A stretch of DNA of 17,573 bases from Fibrobacter sp. (GTDB taxonomy: Bacteria > Fibrobacterota > Fibrobacteria > Fibrobacterales > Fibrobacteraceae): positions 1 through 17,573 of the forward strand of contig JAFWRL010000261.1 in the NCBI GenBank assembly GCA_017520105.1, in the 5' to 3' direction. Position numbers and translations under genes: made by a program. Every line of letters starts with the position of its first letter. Within the stretch, counting starts at the first letter, position 1. The notes under the pieces were generated by a model. The model ran no database searches, had not been told where the DNA came from, and saw only the letters and a program-made list of their open reading frames with translations. Of this stretch, positions 6,753 to 13,385 are shown one piece after another.

Positions 6753-8231
6753 ATGAAGAAAATATTGAGCATTCTCTTAGCGCCTTTCAAGGTGTTTAAA
6801 TTTCATCACTACTTGACGCTTATTGCGCTTGTAGCTATTGGAGTTTTTAACTTCAACACGACCCTCAACCCGACAATCCAACAGTTGCGGCAAGAAAAAG
6901 ACCTCCACCAGTCATTCGACAAGTGGTGGAACGAGGAACGCGCCGAGGAGTTCAAGAGGGTCGGACTCACTCCGGACAAGAACACCAAAAAACAGGAATT
7001 TGAACTTTACAAAGAACGCTACCGCGTCGAAAACCCCACCCCCATTATCGAGGACCGCATCGAGGAAATGAAGGGAGAGTTCCTTGACTGGTGGGAAAAC
7101 CAGGGCGGCAAGGAGCAATACGCGGCAGAGCACAAATCCTACCCCACCGACAAGCAGTTCGAAGAAGAACGCAACAAATGGATTAACAACTACACAGATA
7201 AATTCATTCGTTACCGTTGGGCGTATATCCCAAGCCGTGGCAACACTGAAAGTTGGCTTACTTGCAGCCTCTTGCTCCCGAGCGCCTGGTCCTATATTTT
7301 CTTCGTCATCTTTTTCATGTTCGCGCTCATGCAGCTCGAAAAGCGCTGGAATACGCTGTATGTCTATGCCTACGCCATCGTGGTTGCCATTATAAGCGGG
7401 TTCTTTGTCGATTTGCTAGTCAATACGTCATTCTTCAACCAGTTCGCCTCCGGGCGCTACATGGGCGTAAGCCTGATGCTCTGCTTCTTGTTTGGCGCCA
7501 ACACGTTCGATAGAGAAAAGGACGCCATTCCGTCTTACGTCTGCAAGATTTCGGAATTCGCTCTTGTCATCAGCATGGCGATAGACTGGTTCCTGAACCC
7601 TGGAATTTTCAATGCGGTGGCCGCCGAATCGCCGATATTCTTTGCGTTAGGCGGAGTCGCGGGTTACTACATGCCTCATCGTAGCACAAAACCGTCAACG
7701 CAAAACAGGCGCGAGAACGCAGAAACAGTGTCTCCGGGCGAACGCACCCGCAAGATGATTAGCAAAGGTCTTGAAGCCGCGAACAACGGTGAAACCGAGA
7801 ACGCCGCGCGGTTGCTGCAATACGGGTTGACATCGCTTTTGCAAGAAGAACCGATTAAGGCTCAAGACGTAAGGGATTCCGTGAACAGAATTGTAGGCTG
7901 CTATATCGAGGTTCCAAGTACGCAGTGGATTGAATGGGGAACCATAGCAAAGCAAAAGGGTGTCCCCGAAGCCGCTATCGTGCTTCTGGAAAAAGGTATC
8001 GCCAAAGAAACCGACGCAGGGATTCTACGCCGCGCCCGCTTCGACATCGGCGAACTGCGCATACAGACAAAGTTGGATGTGAATGTTGCCATGGAATACT
8101 TGAGCAAGGTTCTCGAGGACAATGCCGAAGACAAGCTCGCCGAAGACGCCAAGAAGCTCATGGAACAAGGCAAGGACATCCTCGTTCAACAGGCATACTC
8201 CCCGACCAGAACGTTTAAAGTATCGAACTAA
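6753..8231 (+). CDS. Rhomboid-like membrane protein, probable pseudoprotease, with C-terminal helical repeats
   Basis: 492 residues. One N-terminal membrane segment (about 19-36) is followed by a charged stretch of about 130 residues, then a cluster of membrane segments (about 168-307) and a soluble helical C-terminus (about 325-475) that looks TPR-like. Segment 170-199 aligns without gaps to the rhomboid second helix, including its Glu (196), but the HxxxxHxxxN positions are Leu175, Ser180 and Phe184. Segment 238-249 aligns to GASGAIFGLLGA with the catalytic Ser position kept (Ser240, GVSL). In the last helix the AHLGG block reads FALGG, so the catalytic His is Ala298. The charged loop holds two related units (about 54-91 and 109-146), each starting with an aromatic WW pair. 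Architecture recalls B. subtilis YqgP/GluP (rhomboid plus TPR). The start is ATG 6753, not the TTG at 6735 inside the promoter. Confidence 0.85.
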   Translation: MKKILSILLAPFKVFKFHHYLTLIALVAIGVFNFNTTLNPTIQQLRQEKDLHQSFDKWWNEERAEEFKRVGLTPDKNTKKQEFELYKERYRVENPTPIIEDRIEEMKGEFLDWWENQGGKEQYAAEHKSYPTDKQFEEERNKWINNYTDKFIRYRWAYIPSRGNTESWLTCSLLLPSAWSYIFFVIFFMFALMQLEKRWNTLYVYAYAIVVAIISGFFVDLLVNTSFFNQFASGRYMGVSLMLCFLFGANTFDREKDAIPSYVCKISEFALVISMAIDWFLNPGIFNAVAAESPIFFALGGVAGYYMPHRSTKPSTQNRRENAETVSPGERTRKMISKGLEAANNGETENAARLLQYGLTSLLQEEPIKAQDVRDSVNRIVGCYIEVPSTQWIEWGTIAKQKGVPEAAIVLLEKGIAKETDAGILRRARFDIGELRIQTKLDVNVAMEYLSKVLEDNAEDKLAEDAKKLMEQGKDILVQQAYSPTRTFKVSN

Positions 8232-8243
8232 AACGCAGCAATC

Positions 8244-8280
8244 GTCATTCTGAACCCGCATAGCGGGTGAAGAATCCAGT
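8244..8280 (+). repeat. Intergenic palindromic element, copy B
   Basis: It begins GTCATTCTGA, has an inner hairpin (8254-8259 with 8263-8268) and ends GAAGAATCCAGT, like copy D. It lies just past the stop of the rhomboid-like gene. Confidence 0.8.
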
Positions 8281-8298
8281 GCATTTCACCTAGAATCA

Positions 8299-8335
8299 AC
8301 TGGATCCTTCGTCCTTACGGACTCAGGATGACGTC
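8299..8335 (-). repeat. Intergenic palindromic element, copy C, inverted relative to copy B
   Basis: On the minus strand it begins GACGTCATCCTGAG and ends GAAGGATCCAGT, with a small internal stem (TCCG/CGGA). With copy B, 18 bases away, it forms a large inverted repeat between two convergent genes and may act as a bidirectional transcription or RNA-end barrier. Confidence 0.8.
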
Positions 8336-8375
8336 AAAAGACACTTGCTTGACTTTAAATGACGTCAAAACAGTC

Positions 8376-10523
8376 TTACTTCACGATAAACTTTTTCGCG
8401 GAAAATCCTTGAATTTGAACAAGGTAAACACCGCTCTTGAGCGCACTCACGTTCATCGTTTCGTTCATGCTCTGAACAGTCTTTTGCATCTGCACATTGC
8501 CAAGCACATCGACAATCTTGACGGACTTGCCGACAGACGAACGCGGCAAATTGAGCGAAAGCGTTTTGCCAACAAGTGATACGCCGAACTTTGCGGCAGC
8601 AACAGTCTTCGGCAATGCAGAACGCGGCGGCTCGATTATCTTCGTCATTTCGTCATAGCGTTCCACAACAGCCATCAAGTACCACGTGCTGTGCGGCAGC
8701 CACTGTTCGTCCCAGCGCCATACTTGCCACGTTTCCTTCAAAGCATCAAAGCCCACAGCACCAACACCGTCATCCGTCCAGGCAATGCCCGAGCCGTCTT
8801 GGTTCTTGCCGCTAATTCCGTTTGCAATACCGCCTTCAAGCGTTGCATCGTACGTAGATTGCCCATCGTACTTTTGCGGATTCTTGGTTCCTTTACCGTA
8901 CATCATGCAAGTCGCATACGGATTCTTGCCCAAAATCCAGTCAAGCTGATCAGTCGCATACTTCTGCACGCTATCGGCAACATTTTCATCCAAAGAGCGG
9001 GCTGCATATACCGCAGCAGCAGAAAGGCTTGCGATACGGGCATCTTCACCCTGCCACCAATAATTACTTTCATTATCATGCGGAATGAAAAAACCGTCCT
9101 TTATCTTGTCCTGAGTTTTGTAAGTCTGGCGAGCGTAGCCGAACGGATTATCCACCTTGTTCGTAATGGAGACTAGCCATTTGAGATGAGCCTTGACAGC
9201 ATCCATGACCTTACTAAAATGCGGATTATCGCAGGTAGCACCGATTCTATCTACACAGCCCCAATCAATAAGATCAAAATCGGGATTCTTAGCATCCACG
9301 CTAATAGGCCCTTCGATTTCCGCATAGCGGACAAGCGCCACCAGCGGGAGGCCGGCATCGCTAGCATGCCAGAACGGACGTTTCTTTTCGTTATCACTCC
9401 AGAAATAACCATCATCGCTTAGGTAATAAATAAGACCTTCCGCACGTTTGCGGGCATCCGTCAAATAGTCTTTTTTGCCCGTTGCCGCAAAAAGTTCCGT
9501 CGCCGCCAAAAGCGCCGTGTAATAGTCGATGATGTTCTCTTTGTGGTCATCGCAATAAGCACAATCGCCATTTCCCTGCTTTTCGGACAAATGCTTATAG
9601 CCCTTTTCAGCCGCTTCCAAATACTTGTCGCTCGAGAAATCGCCCTTCAGCTTAAGCCTTGCAGCACTTGCAAGCCCGGCAATCGCCATGCCACCACCTT
9701 CGCGGAATGCAGCCTGGTAATCCGTACTCTTGACACCATCCGAACCCGTAAACGCACAAATTTCGCGTTTGCCCAAAGGCGAGCCCCAGTTATCGAACAC
9801 GGTCATGTAGAAGTAGCCCTCGTCGGAGAGCATACGCACCAAGAAATCCGCGCCGTAAGCAGCTTCATCCGCCGTTTTAGCCTTTGTGGATGTCGAAGAA
9901 AGCAACTTCGGGATGCGTTCCGAAGCAAACGCAAGCGACCAAACCGTCAAAGGAATCTGCTGCGGATTCAAGTAGTTTGCGTAAGAAAGGTGGCTCAAGT
10001 ATTTGCTCACGTCGCCGCTGGCATCGTACCAACCGCCATGGACATCGACCTTCTTGTCGGACTTATAAATGCCCATGCTCTTGTCCCAGCCTTCGACAGT
10101 CGGGTTGTTCGCACGGTCATTGTAGAAATAATCGAGCACAGTCCCCAGCGTATTCTTCGCGAGCGCGTTCTCGCCCACCGTAAATTCGCCGGATTGCTGC
10201 GGCTGCCCGTTCTCAGAAACCTGCAGCGTGTACTTCCCAGCCGCAAGGCCGCTCAAGTCCGCCACGTAAAACTTGCCGTTGTTCAGCCAGTTGTCCGGAT
10301 TGGAACCTGCCGATAGCTTTCCCGTCTTGACCGCAGAACCGTTCGACATCACGCTAAATTCAGCGCCGTCTTGAAGTTGGTCGCTCCTGACAATCACGGA
10401 TATCGGTTGGCCGACATCATAACCCACCTGGTTATAGAAAAATTTCGTTTCAGCAGAAACTGCGGACGCGCCCAAAAGGACGGCCACAGGGTAAATCGGA
10501 GAAAAAAACTTATATGTACGCAT
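8376..10523 (-). CDS. Secreted glycoside hydrolase family 9 cellulase with C-terminal sorting-like tail
   Basis: 715 residues. A signal peptide (about 1-24, ending AVSA) precedes an Ig-like N-terminal domain (about 26-117, FFYNQVGYD at its start) and the GH9 catalytic domain (about 125-628). The catalytic Asp pair is in GGWYDASGD (Asp167, Asp171). The proton donor is probably Glu493 in YWWQGEDARIAS. LDWILGKNPY (527-535) is a typical GH9 block. GH9 enzymes hydrolyse beta-1,4-glucan. The last 70 residues form a small beta domain ending SGVYLVQIQG...KKFIVK, resembling type IX secretion sorting tails, so export to the cell surface is inferred. No carbohydrate-binding module is visible. The start at 10523 is chosen because it begins a good signal peptide and lies six bases after TATATT; ATG 10529 is the alternative. 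It converges on the rhomboid-like gene. Confidence 0.95.
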   Translation of the reverse strand: MRTYKFFSPIYPVAVLLGASAVSAETKFFYNQVGYDVGQPISVIVRSDQLQDGAEFSVMSNGSAVKTGKLSAGSNPDNWLNNGKFYVADLSGLAAGKYTLQVSENGQPQQSGEFTVGENALAKNTLGTVLDYFYNDRANNPTVEGWDKSMGIYKSDKKVDVHGGWYDASGDVSKYLSHLSYANYLNPQQIPLTVWSLAFASERIPKLLSSTSTKAKTADEAAYGADFLVRMLSDEGYFYMTVFDNWGSPLGKREICAFTGSDGVKSTDYQAAFREGGGMAIAGLASAARLKLKGDFSSDKYLEAAEKGYKHLSEKQGNGDCAYCDDHKENIIDYYTALLAATELFAATGKKDYLTDARKRAEGLIYYLSDDGYFWSDNEKKRPFWHASDAGLPLVALVRYAEIEGPISVDAKNPDFDLIDWGCVDRIGATCDNPHFSKVMDAVKAHLKWLVSITNKVDNPFGYARQTYKTQDKIKDGFFIPHDNESNYWWQGEDARIASLSAAAVYAARSLDENVADSVQKYATDQLDWILGKNPYATCMMYGKGTKNPQKYDGQSTYDATLEGGIANGISGKNQDGSGIAWTDDGVGAVGFDALKETWQVWRWDEQWLPHSTWYLMAVVERYDEMTKIIEPPRSALPKTVAAAKFGVSLVGKTLSLNLPRSSVGKSVKIVDVLGNVQMQKTVQSMNETMNVSALKSGVYLVQIQGFSAKKFIVK

Positions 10524-10529
10524 GGGCAT

Positions 10530-10535
10530 AATATA
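10530..10535 (-). promoter_or_regulatory. -10 box TATATT of the GH9 gene, predicted leaderless start
   Basis: On the minus strand TATATT, six bases (ATGCCC), then ATG 10523, which would be +1. TTGCTC lies 16 bases upstream as a possible -35 box. No Shine-Dalgarno is present. Confidence 0.6.
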
Positions 10536-10932
10536 CATAAGCGACGGGCTAGAGCAAAGTAAAATAAAATAGGGTGTGATTTTTGATGACACTCCGTAAT
10601 TGTAAAGAAGATAAAACAATCGATTTAATATTTATTTTACGCATATTTGGCGTAGATTGTTAATTATTCAAACTCGGGCACAATATTTTTCAGATTGAAG
10701 CCGTTCAAACAACAGCCGTATTTTAATCAAGTATCAGGGATACAGGGTCATAAAAGTTCTGTTTCCAGCTTTCCATAAAACTCAAAGAACCTTAAATCCA
10801 TCAAATTTTCAGTATTGCGCTTCTTTTCTTCGCTATAATTGCGTTAAATAACGAAATATTTAAAGCTTCTGCAACGACAGCTCTTGACCATTCATTTTTT
10901 AAAACCTATGTTTGCGATGTAATTGAAAAAAG
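10536..10932. other. AT-rich intergenic region without an intact gene
   Basis: About 400 bases between the GH9 promoter and palindrome copy D. I find no full ORF with start and ribosome site. Short open stretches occur in several frames on both strands, for example a plus-strand run of about 58 codons ending at 10965 but lacking a usable start, and minus-strand fragments of 20-35 codons. They may be chance or gene decay. A small hairpin, GTATC/GATAC, occurs near 10730-10742. Base composition is clearly more AT-rich than the flanking genes. No RNA gene is recognised. Confidence 0.5.
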
Positions 10933-10970
10933 ACTGGATTCTTCGCGATTTCATCGCTCAGAATGACGTC
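10933..10970 (-). repeat. Intergenic palindromic element, copy D
   Basis: On the minus strand it begins GACGTCATTCTGAG, has an inner stem GCGAT/ATCGC (10945-10949 with 10953-10957) and ends GAAGAATCCAGT. The termini match copy B; only the inner stem differs. It lies 36 bases before the aldolase start. Confidence 0.8.
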
Positions 10971-11005
10971 TCACGTAACATTAACCTAAAACCCAAGACC
11001 TAAAC

Positions 11006-11947
11006 ATGTACTACGAAACCATCAAAGTCCTCGACTGCACCATCCGCGACGGCGGCCTCGTCAACAAGCACGATTTTTCTCTTGAATTCGTGCGTAGATT
11101 ATACACGCTCCTTTCTGCAGCCGGCATCGACTACATGGAAATGGGTTACAAGAATTCCCCCGAACTTTTTGACCCCAAGGAATACGGCCCGTGGAAGTTC
11201 TGCGACGACGATCTCCTGTGGAAAGTGAAGGACGGCATCGAATCCAAGATGAAGATGGCCGTGATGGCGGATGTGGGCCGCGTGAACATGGACGCCGTGA
11301 AGCCCGCCAGCGAAAGCCCCTACCAGATGTTCCGCGTGGCAAGCTACGTGAAAAACATCGACAAAGGCATCAGCATGGTGAACGCCTTCCACGACATGGG
11401 CTACGAGACGACGCTCAACATCATGGCCGTGAGCCGTGACCGCGGTCCGGAACTCGACGAAGCACTCCACCAGGTGCAGGAAGAATGCAAGGCCGACGTG
11501 CTCTACCTCGTCGATAGCTTCGGCGCATTCTACCAGGAAGACATCGATAAGGAACTCGCCCGTTACAAGGCAATCGTGAAGAACAAGAAGTTCGGTTTCC
11601 ATGGGCACAACAACCAGCAGCTCGCCTTCAGCAACACCATCCAGGCCATCATCAACCACGTCGATTACCTCGACGGTTCCGTTTCCGGCATGGGCCGCGG
11701 CGCTGGCAACTGCACCACCGAATTGCTCCTCAGCTTCCTCAAGAATCCGAAGTACGACTTGCGTCCAGTGCTCGACGCCATCCAGGAGCTTTTCCTCCCG
11801 CTCAAGGAAAAGTACGAATGGGGCTACATCATTCCGCAGATGATTACGGGCATGCTTAACCGCCACCCGCAAGACGCCATCGCCGTACGCAAGACGGAAG
11901 ACAAGGACAAATACCGCAAGTTCTACGAGCGCATGATAAACGACTAA
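11006..11947 (+). CDS. HMGL-like (DRE-TIM) aldolase/lyase domain protein
   Basis: 313 residues, cytoplasmic, a single TIM-barrel of the family that includes HMG-CoA lyase and 4-hydroxy-2-oxovalerate aldolase. The signature is DCTIRDGG (10-17), with catalytic Arg14-Asp15 and metal ligand Asp10 expected. The metal-binding HxH and following Asn are HGHNN (199-203). DSFGA (170-174) and GMGRGAGN (228-235) are further family blocks. All expected catalytic and metal residues are present. There is no regulatory C-terminal domain, so it is not a 2-isopropylmalate or homocitrate synthase. The substrate is unknown; similar proteins annotated as aldolase catalytic domain-containing often occur in surface-polysaccharide loci, but no such genes are seen here. 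No Shine-Dalgarno or TATATT box is visible before the ATG, so its promoter is unclear. Confidence 0.9.
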   Translation: MYYETIKVLDCTIRDGGLVNKHDFSLEFVRRLYTLLSAAGIDYMEMGYKNSPELFDPKEYGPWKFCDDDLLWKVKDGIESKMKMAVMADVGRVNMDAVKPASESPYQMFRVASYVKNIDKGISMVNAFHDMGYETTLNIMAVSRDRGPELDEALHQVQEECKADVLYLVDSFGAFYQEDIDKELARYKAIVKNKKFGFHGHNNQQLAFSNTIQAIINHVDYLDGSVSGMGRGAGNCTTELLLSFLKNPKYDLRPVLDAIQELFLPLKEKYEWGYIIPQMITGMLNRHPQDAIAVRKTEDKDKYRKFYERMIND

Positions 11948-11966
11948 TCCAAAAGGCGAATCCAGC

Positions 11967-11984
11967 ACGAAAGCTTGCTTTCGT
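11967..11984 (+). repeat. Short perfect hairpin after the aldolase gene
   Basis: ACGAAAGC (11967-11974) pairs with GCTTTCGT (11977-11984) 20 bases past the stop codon. It lacks a following T-tract, so it is not a typical terminator; it may stabilise the 3' end of the mRNA. Confidence 0.5.
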
Positions 11985-12032
11985 ATTGGTGAGCCGAAGG
12001 ATTAGGGACTGCGAAGCAGGCCACTAATCACT

Positions 12033-12067
12033 AACAACCGATCCCGGAATAAATCCGGGATGACAGC
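12033..12067 (-). repeat. Intergenic palindromic element, copy E1
   Basis: A perfect 8-bp stem (12041-12048 with 12054-12061) has a 5-base loop. On the minus strand it reads GTCATCCCGG... and ends GGGATC. The 28 bases at 12040-12067 are identical to 12163-12190, and the AACAAC just before them is also shared. Confidence 0.85.
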
Positions 12068-12116
12068 GAAGCAGGATAACAGGCCGCTCTTAATGTCACC
12101 CCGGACTTTTCTTACT

Positions 12117-12148
12117 GTCACCCCGCACTTGTTGCGGGGTCTGTTTTT
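12117..12148 (+). terminator. Terminator built from a GTCACCCC palindrome
   Basis: An 8-bp stem (12120-12127 with 12133-12140) has a 5-base loop and is followed by CTG and six T (12143-12148). The stem is the same as in the terminator after the LOG gene. A truncated relative, GTCACCCCGG, lies just upstream at 12095-12104. It would end transcripts from the aldolase gene. Confidence 0.7.
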
Positions 12149-12155
12149 TATGCAG

Positions 12156-12190
12156 AACAACTGATCCCGGAATAAATCCGGGATGACAGC
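12156..12190 (-). repeat. Intergenic palindromic element, copy E2
   Basis: A second exact copy of E1 (28 of 28 bases at 12163-12190), in the same orientation, 123 bases to the right. The two copies flank the GTCACCCC terminator. Confidence 0.85.
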
Positions 12191-12270
12191 TCGGGCCGGG
12201 ACGACATTTTGCCCTTACCCTCCCCTTTCCTAAAAAAAACTTATCCATAACAGCAATTTAAGGTTAAATT

Positions 12271-12276
12271 TATATT
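12271..12276 (+). promoter_or_regulatory. -10 box TATATT of the surface-protein operon
   Basis: TATATT predicts transcription from about 12283, leaving a 30-base leader that contains the Shine-Dalgarno AAGGAGG. No clear -35 box is seen. It is the only promoter found for both following genes. Confidence 0.55.
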
Positions 12277-12300
12277 ACGTATTTTGGATTCAACTCCAAT

Positions 12301-12307
12301 AAGGAGG
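12301..12307 (+). promoter_or_regulatory. Shine-Dalgarno AAGGAGG deciding a TTG start
   Basis: AAGGAGG lies six bases before TTG 12314. This fixes the start of the barrel gene at TTG 12314 rather than at TTG 12284, which has no ribosome site and sits at the predicted transcription start. Confidence 0.8.
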
Positions 12308-12313
12308 AATATT

Positions 12314-13372
12314 TTGAAGCAACCGTTCTCTCGCTATTTAGCATTTCTATTACTTTTTCCGTGCTGGCTTTCTGCGCAAGACGTTACAGAACAGGCTGTA
12401 CAGGCTCCTGACTCTTCACTAACGCCGGCGGCAGTTCCGACACCAACGGAAGTTTCAACTACGGCAGAAAATCCCTCCCCGGCGGCCATCCCGCAAATAG
12501 ATTCGGCTTCCGCGACCCCAATCAATTACGAAATCACATCATACGAACCGACAACAGCAACGGATTCATTGCAGGCCCCCGACACCACCGCAAACGCAGT
12601 TCCCGAAACAGCACCCGAATCGATTACTGAAACGGCACCCGCGGCGATAGCGACTCCCGCTCCGGCAACCAAAGAAGAAAAACCAGCCGAGCCCCAGCCC
12701 GCACAAGACAAGCCCAAGCGCTTCTGGGGAGGTGTTACCGTAGGCATCACCTACAACGATTACTTCAGTACAAAGTTTGGCCTAGACGATTTGAAATCCG
12801 GCAAAGATTACAAGCTCTCTGTCAGCGGAGCCGACGACCTATTGAGCAGTTTCTGGGGCATCGGATTTAAGGCGGGTATGAGCTGCATGTTTATCGCATC
12901 GCCGTATTTCAGCTTGCGCAGCGACTTGAATATTGCACTTAGACAAGGAACCGGCAAAACGAACGCATCTGTCATTTTGGACTGGAAGGATTCCGACAAG
13001 ACCGACGAAAAGTCCGACCTGGAAATTGAATATTCTGCAACGCAGTTGAATATCGATTTGCCATTCCTCGCCCGCGTAACCATTCCGGGCGCTATCTACT
13101 TTGAAGCGGGCCCGATGTTCTCCTTTAACGTTTATTCAAAGAGCGAATCCAAAATTACTGATATTTACGGAACCCAAAAGTTCGACGAAAACAGCGGTCT
13201 CAAAGCATTCGAATTCGACCTCGCTGCAGGCATCGGCATTTCCCGTAGCATCGGCAAGTCCATGCTCGATTTCGATTTGCGTTTTGTATTCGGGATGACA
13301 CGCCTCAGCGACGCCAACGACGCACCAAAGACTTGGCAAGGTCAGTTGAACATCACATACTGGTTCTTGTAA
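12314..13372 (+). CDS. Outer-membrane beta-barrel protein with Pro/Ala/Thr-rich linker
   Basis: 352 residues from a TTG start. A signal peptide (about 1-21, ending WLSAQ) is followed by a low-complexity region (about 22-133) rich in Pro, Ala, Thr, Ser and Glu, then a beta-rich domain (about 136-352). That domain has alternating amphipathic strands and ends in an aromatic-rich strand, ITYWFL, as barrels do. It resembles the PorT/OMP_b-brl class in style; a specific family is not certain. The fibro-slime gene begins 13 bases after its stop, and its Shine-Dalgarno overlaps the stop codon, so the two are one operon and probably translationally coupled. A role in export or anchoring of the partner is inference. 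The linker resembles a periplasmic or peptidoglycan-spanning spacer. Confidence 0.85.
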   Translation: MKQPFSRYLAFLLLFPCWLSAQDVTEQAVQAPDSSLTPAAVPTPTEVSTTAENPSPAAIPQIDSASATPINYEITSYEPTTATDSLQAPDTTANAVPETAPESITETAPAAIATPAPATKEEKPAEPQPAQDKPKRFWGGVTVGITYNDYFSTKFGLDDLKSGKDYKLSVSGADDLLSSFWGIGFKAGMSCMFIASPYFSLRSDLNIALRQGTGKTNASVILDWKDSDKTDEKSDLEIEYSATQLNIDLPFLARVTIPGAIYFEAGPMFSFNVYSKSESKITDIYGTQKFDENSGLKAFEFDLAAGIGISRSIGKSMLDFDLRFVFGMTRLSDANDAPKTWQGQLNITYWFL

Positions 13373-13377
13373 GGAGG
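13371..13377 (+). promoter_or_regulatory. Shine-Dalgarno AAGGAGG overlapping the upstream stop codon
   Basis: AAGGAGG starts within the TAA of the barrel gene and lies eight bases before ATG 13386. The overlap suggests translational coupling between the two genes. Confidence 0.8.
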
Positions 13378-13385
13378 GAAGGAAA

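Noticed and set aside
9543..10316. 257-codon plus-strand ORF opposite the GH9 gene
   Set aside because: Antisense shadow; the GH9 frame has all the motifs.
10524..10619. 32-residue upstream extension of the GH9 protein
   Set aside because: It crosses the -10 box and would bury the signal peptide; ATG 10523 gives a normal signal peptide.
10793..10965. Plus-strand open run of about 58 codons before the aldolase gene
   Set aside because: No ATG, GTG or TTG start, and its end is encoded by palindrome copy D.
11099..11968. 289-codon minus-strand ORF opposite the aldolase gene
   Set aside because: His/Val-rich antisense composition; the sense strand carries the catalytic motifs.
11948..12283. 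Riboswitch or structured RNA upstream of the surface operon
   Set aside because: The hairpins match repeats found elsewhere in the window, and the predicted operon transcript starts after them.
12284..12313. TTG 12284 as start of the barrel gene
   Set aside because: It lies at the predicted transcription start and has no Shine-Dalgarno; AAGGAGG points to TTG 12314.
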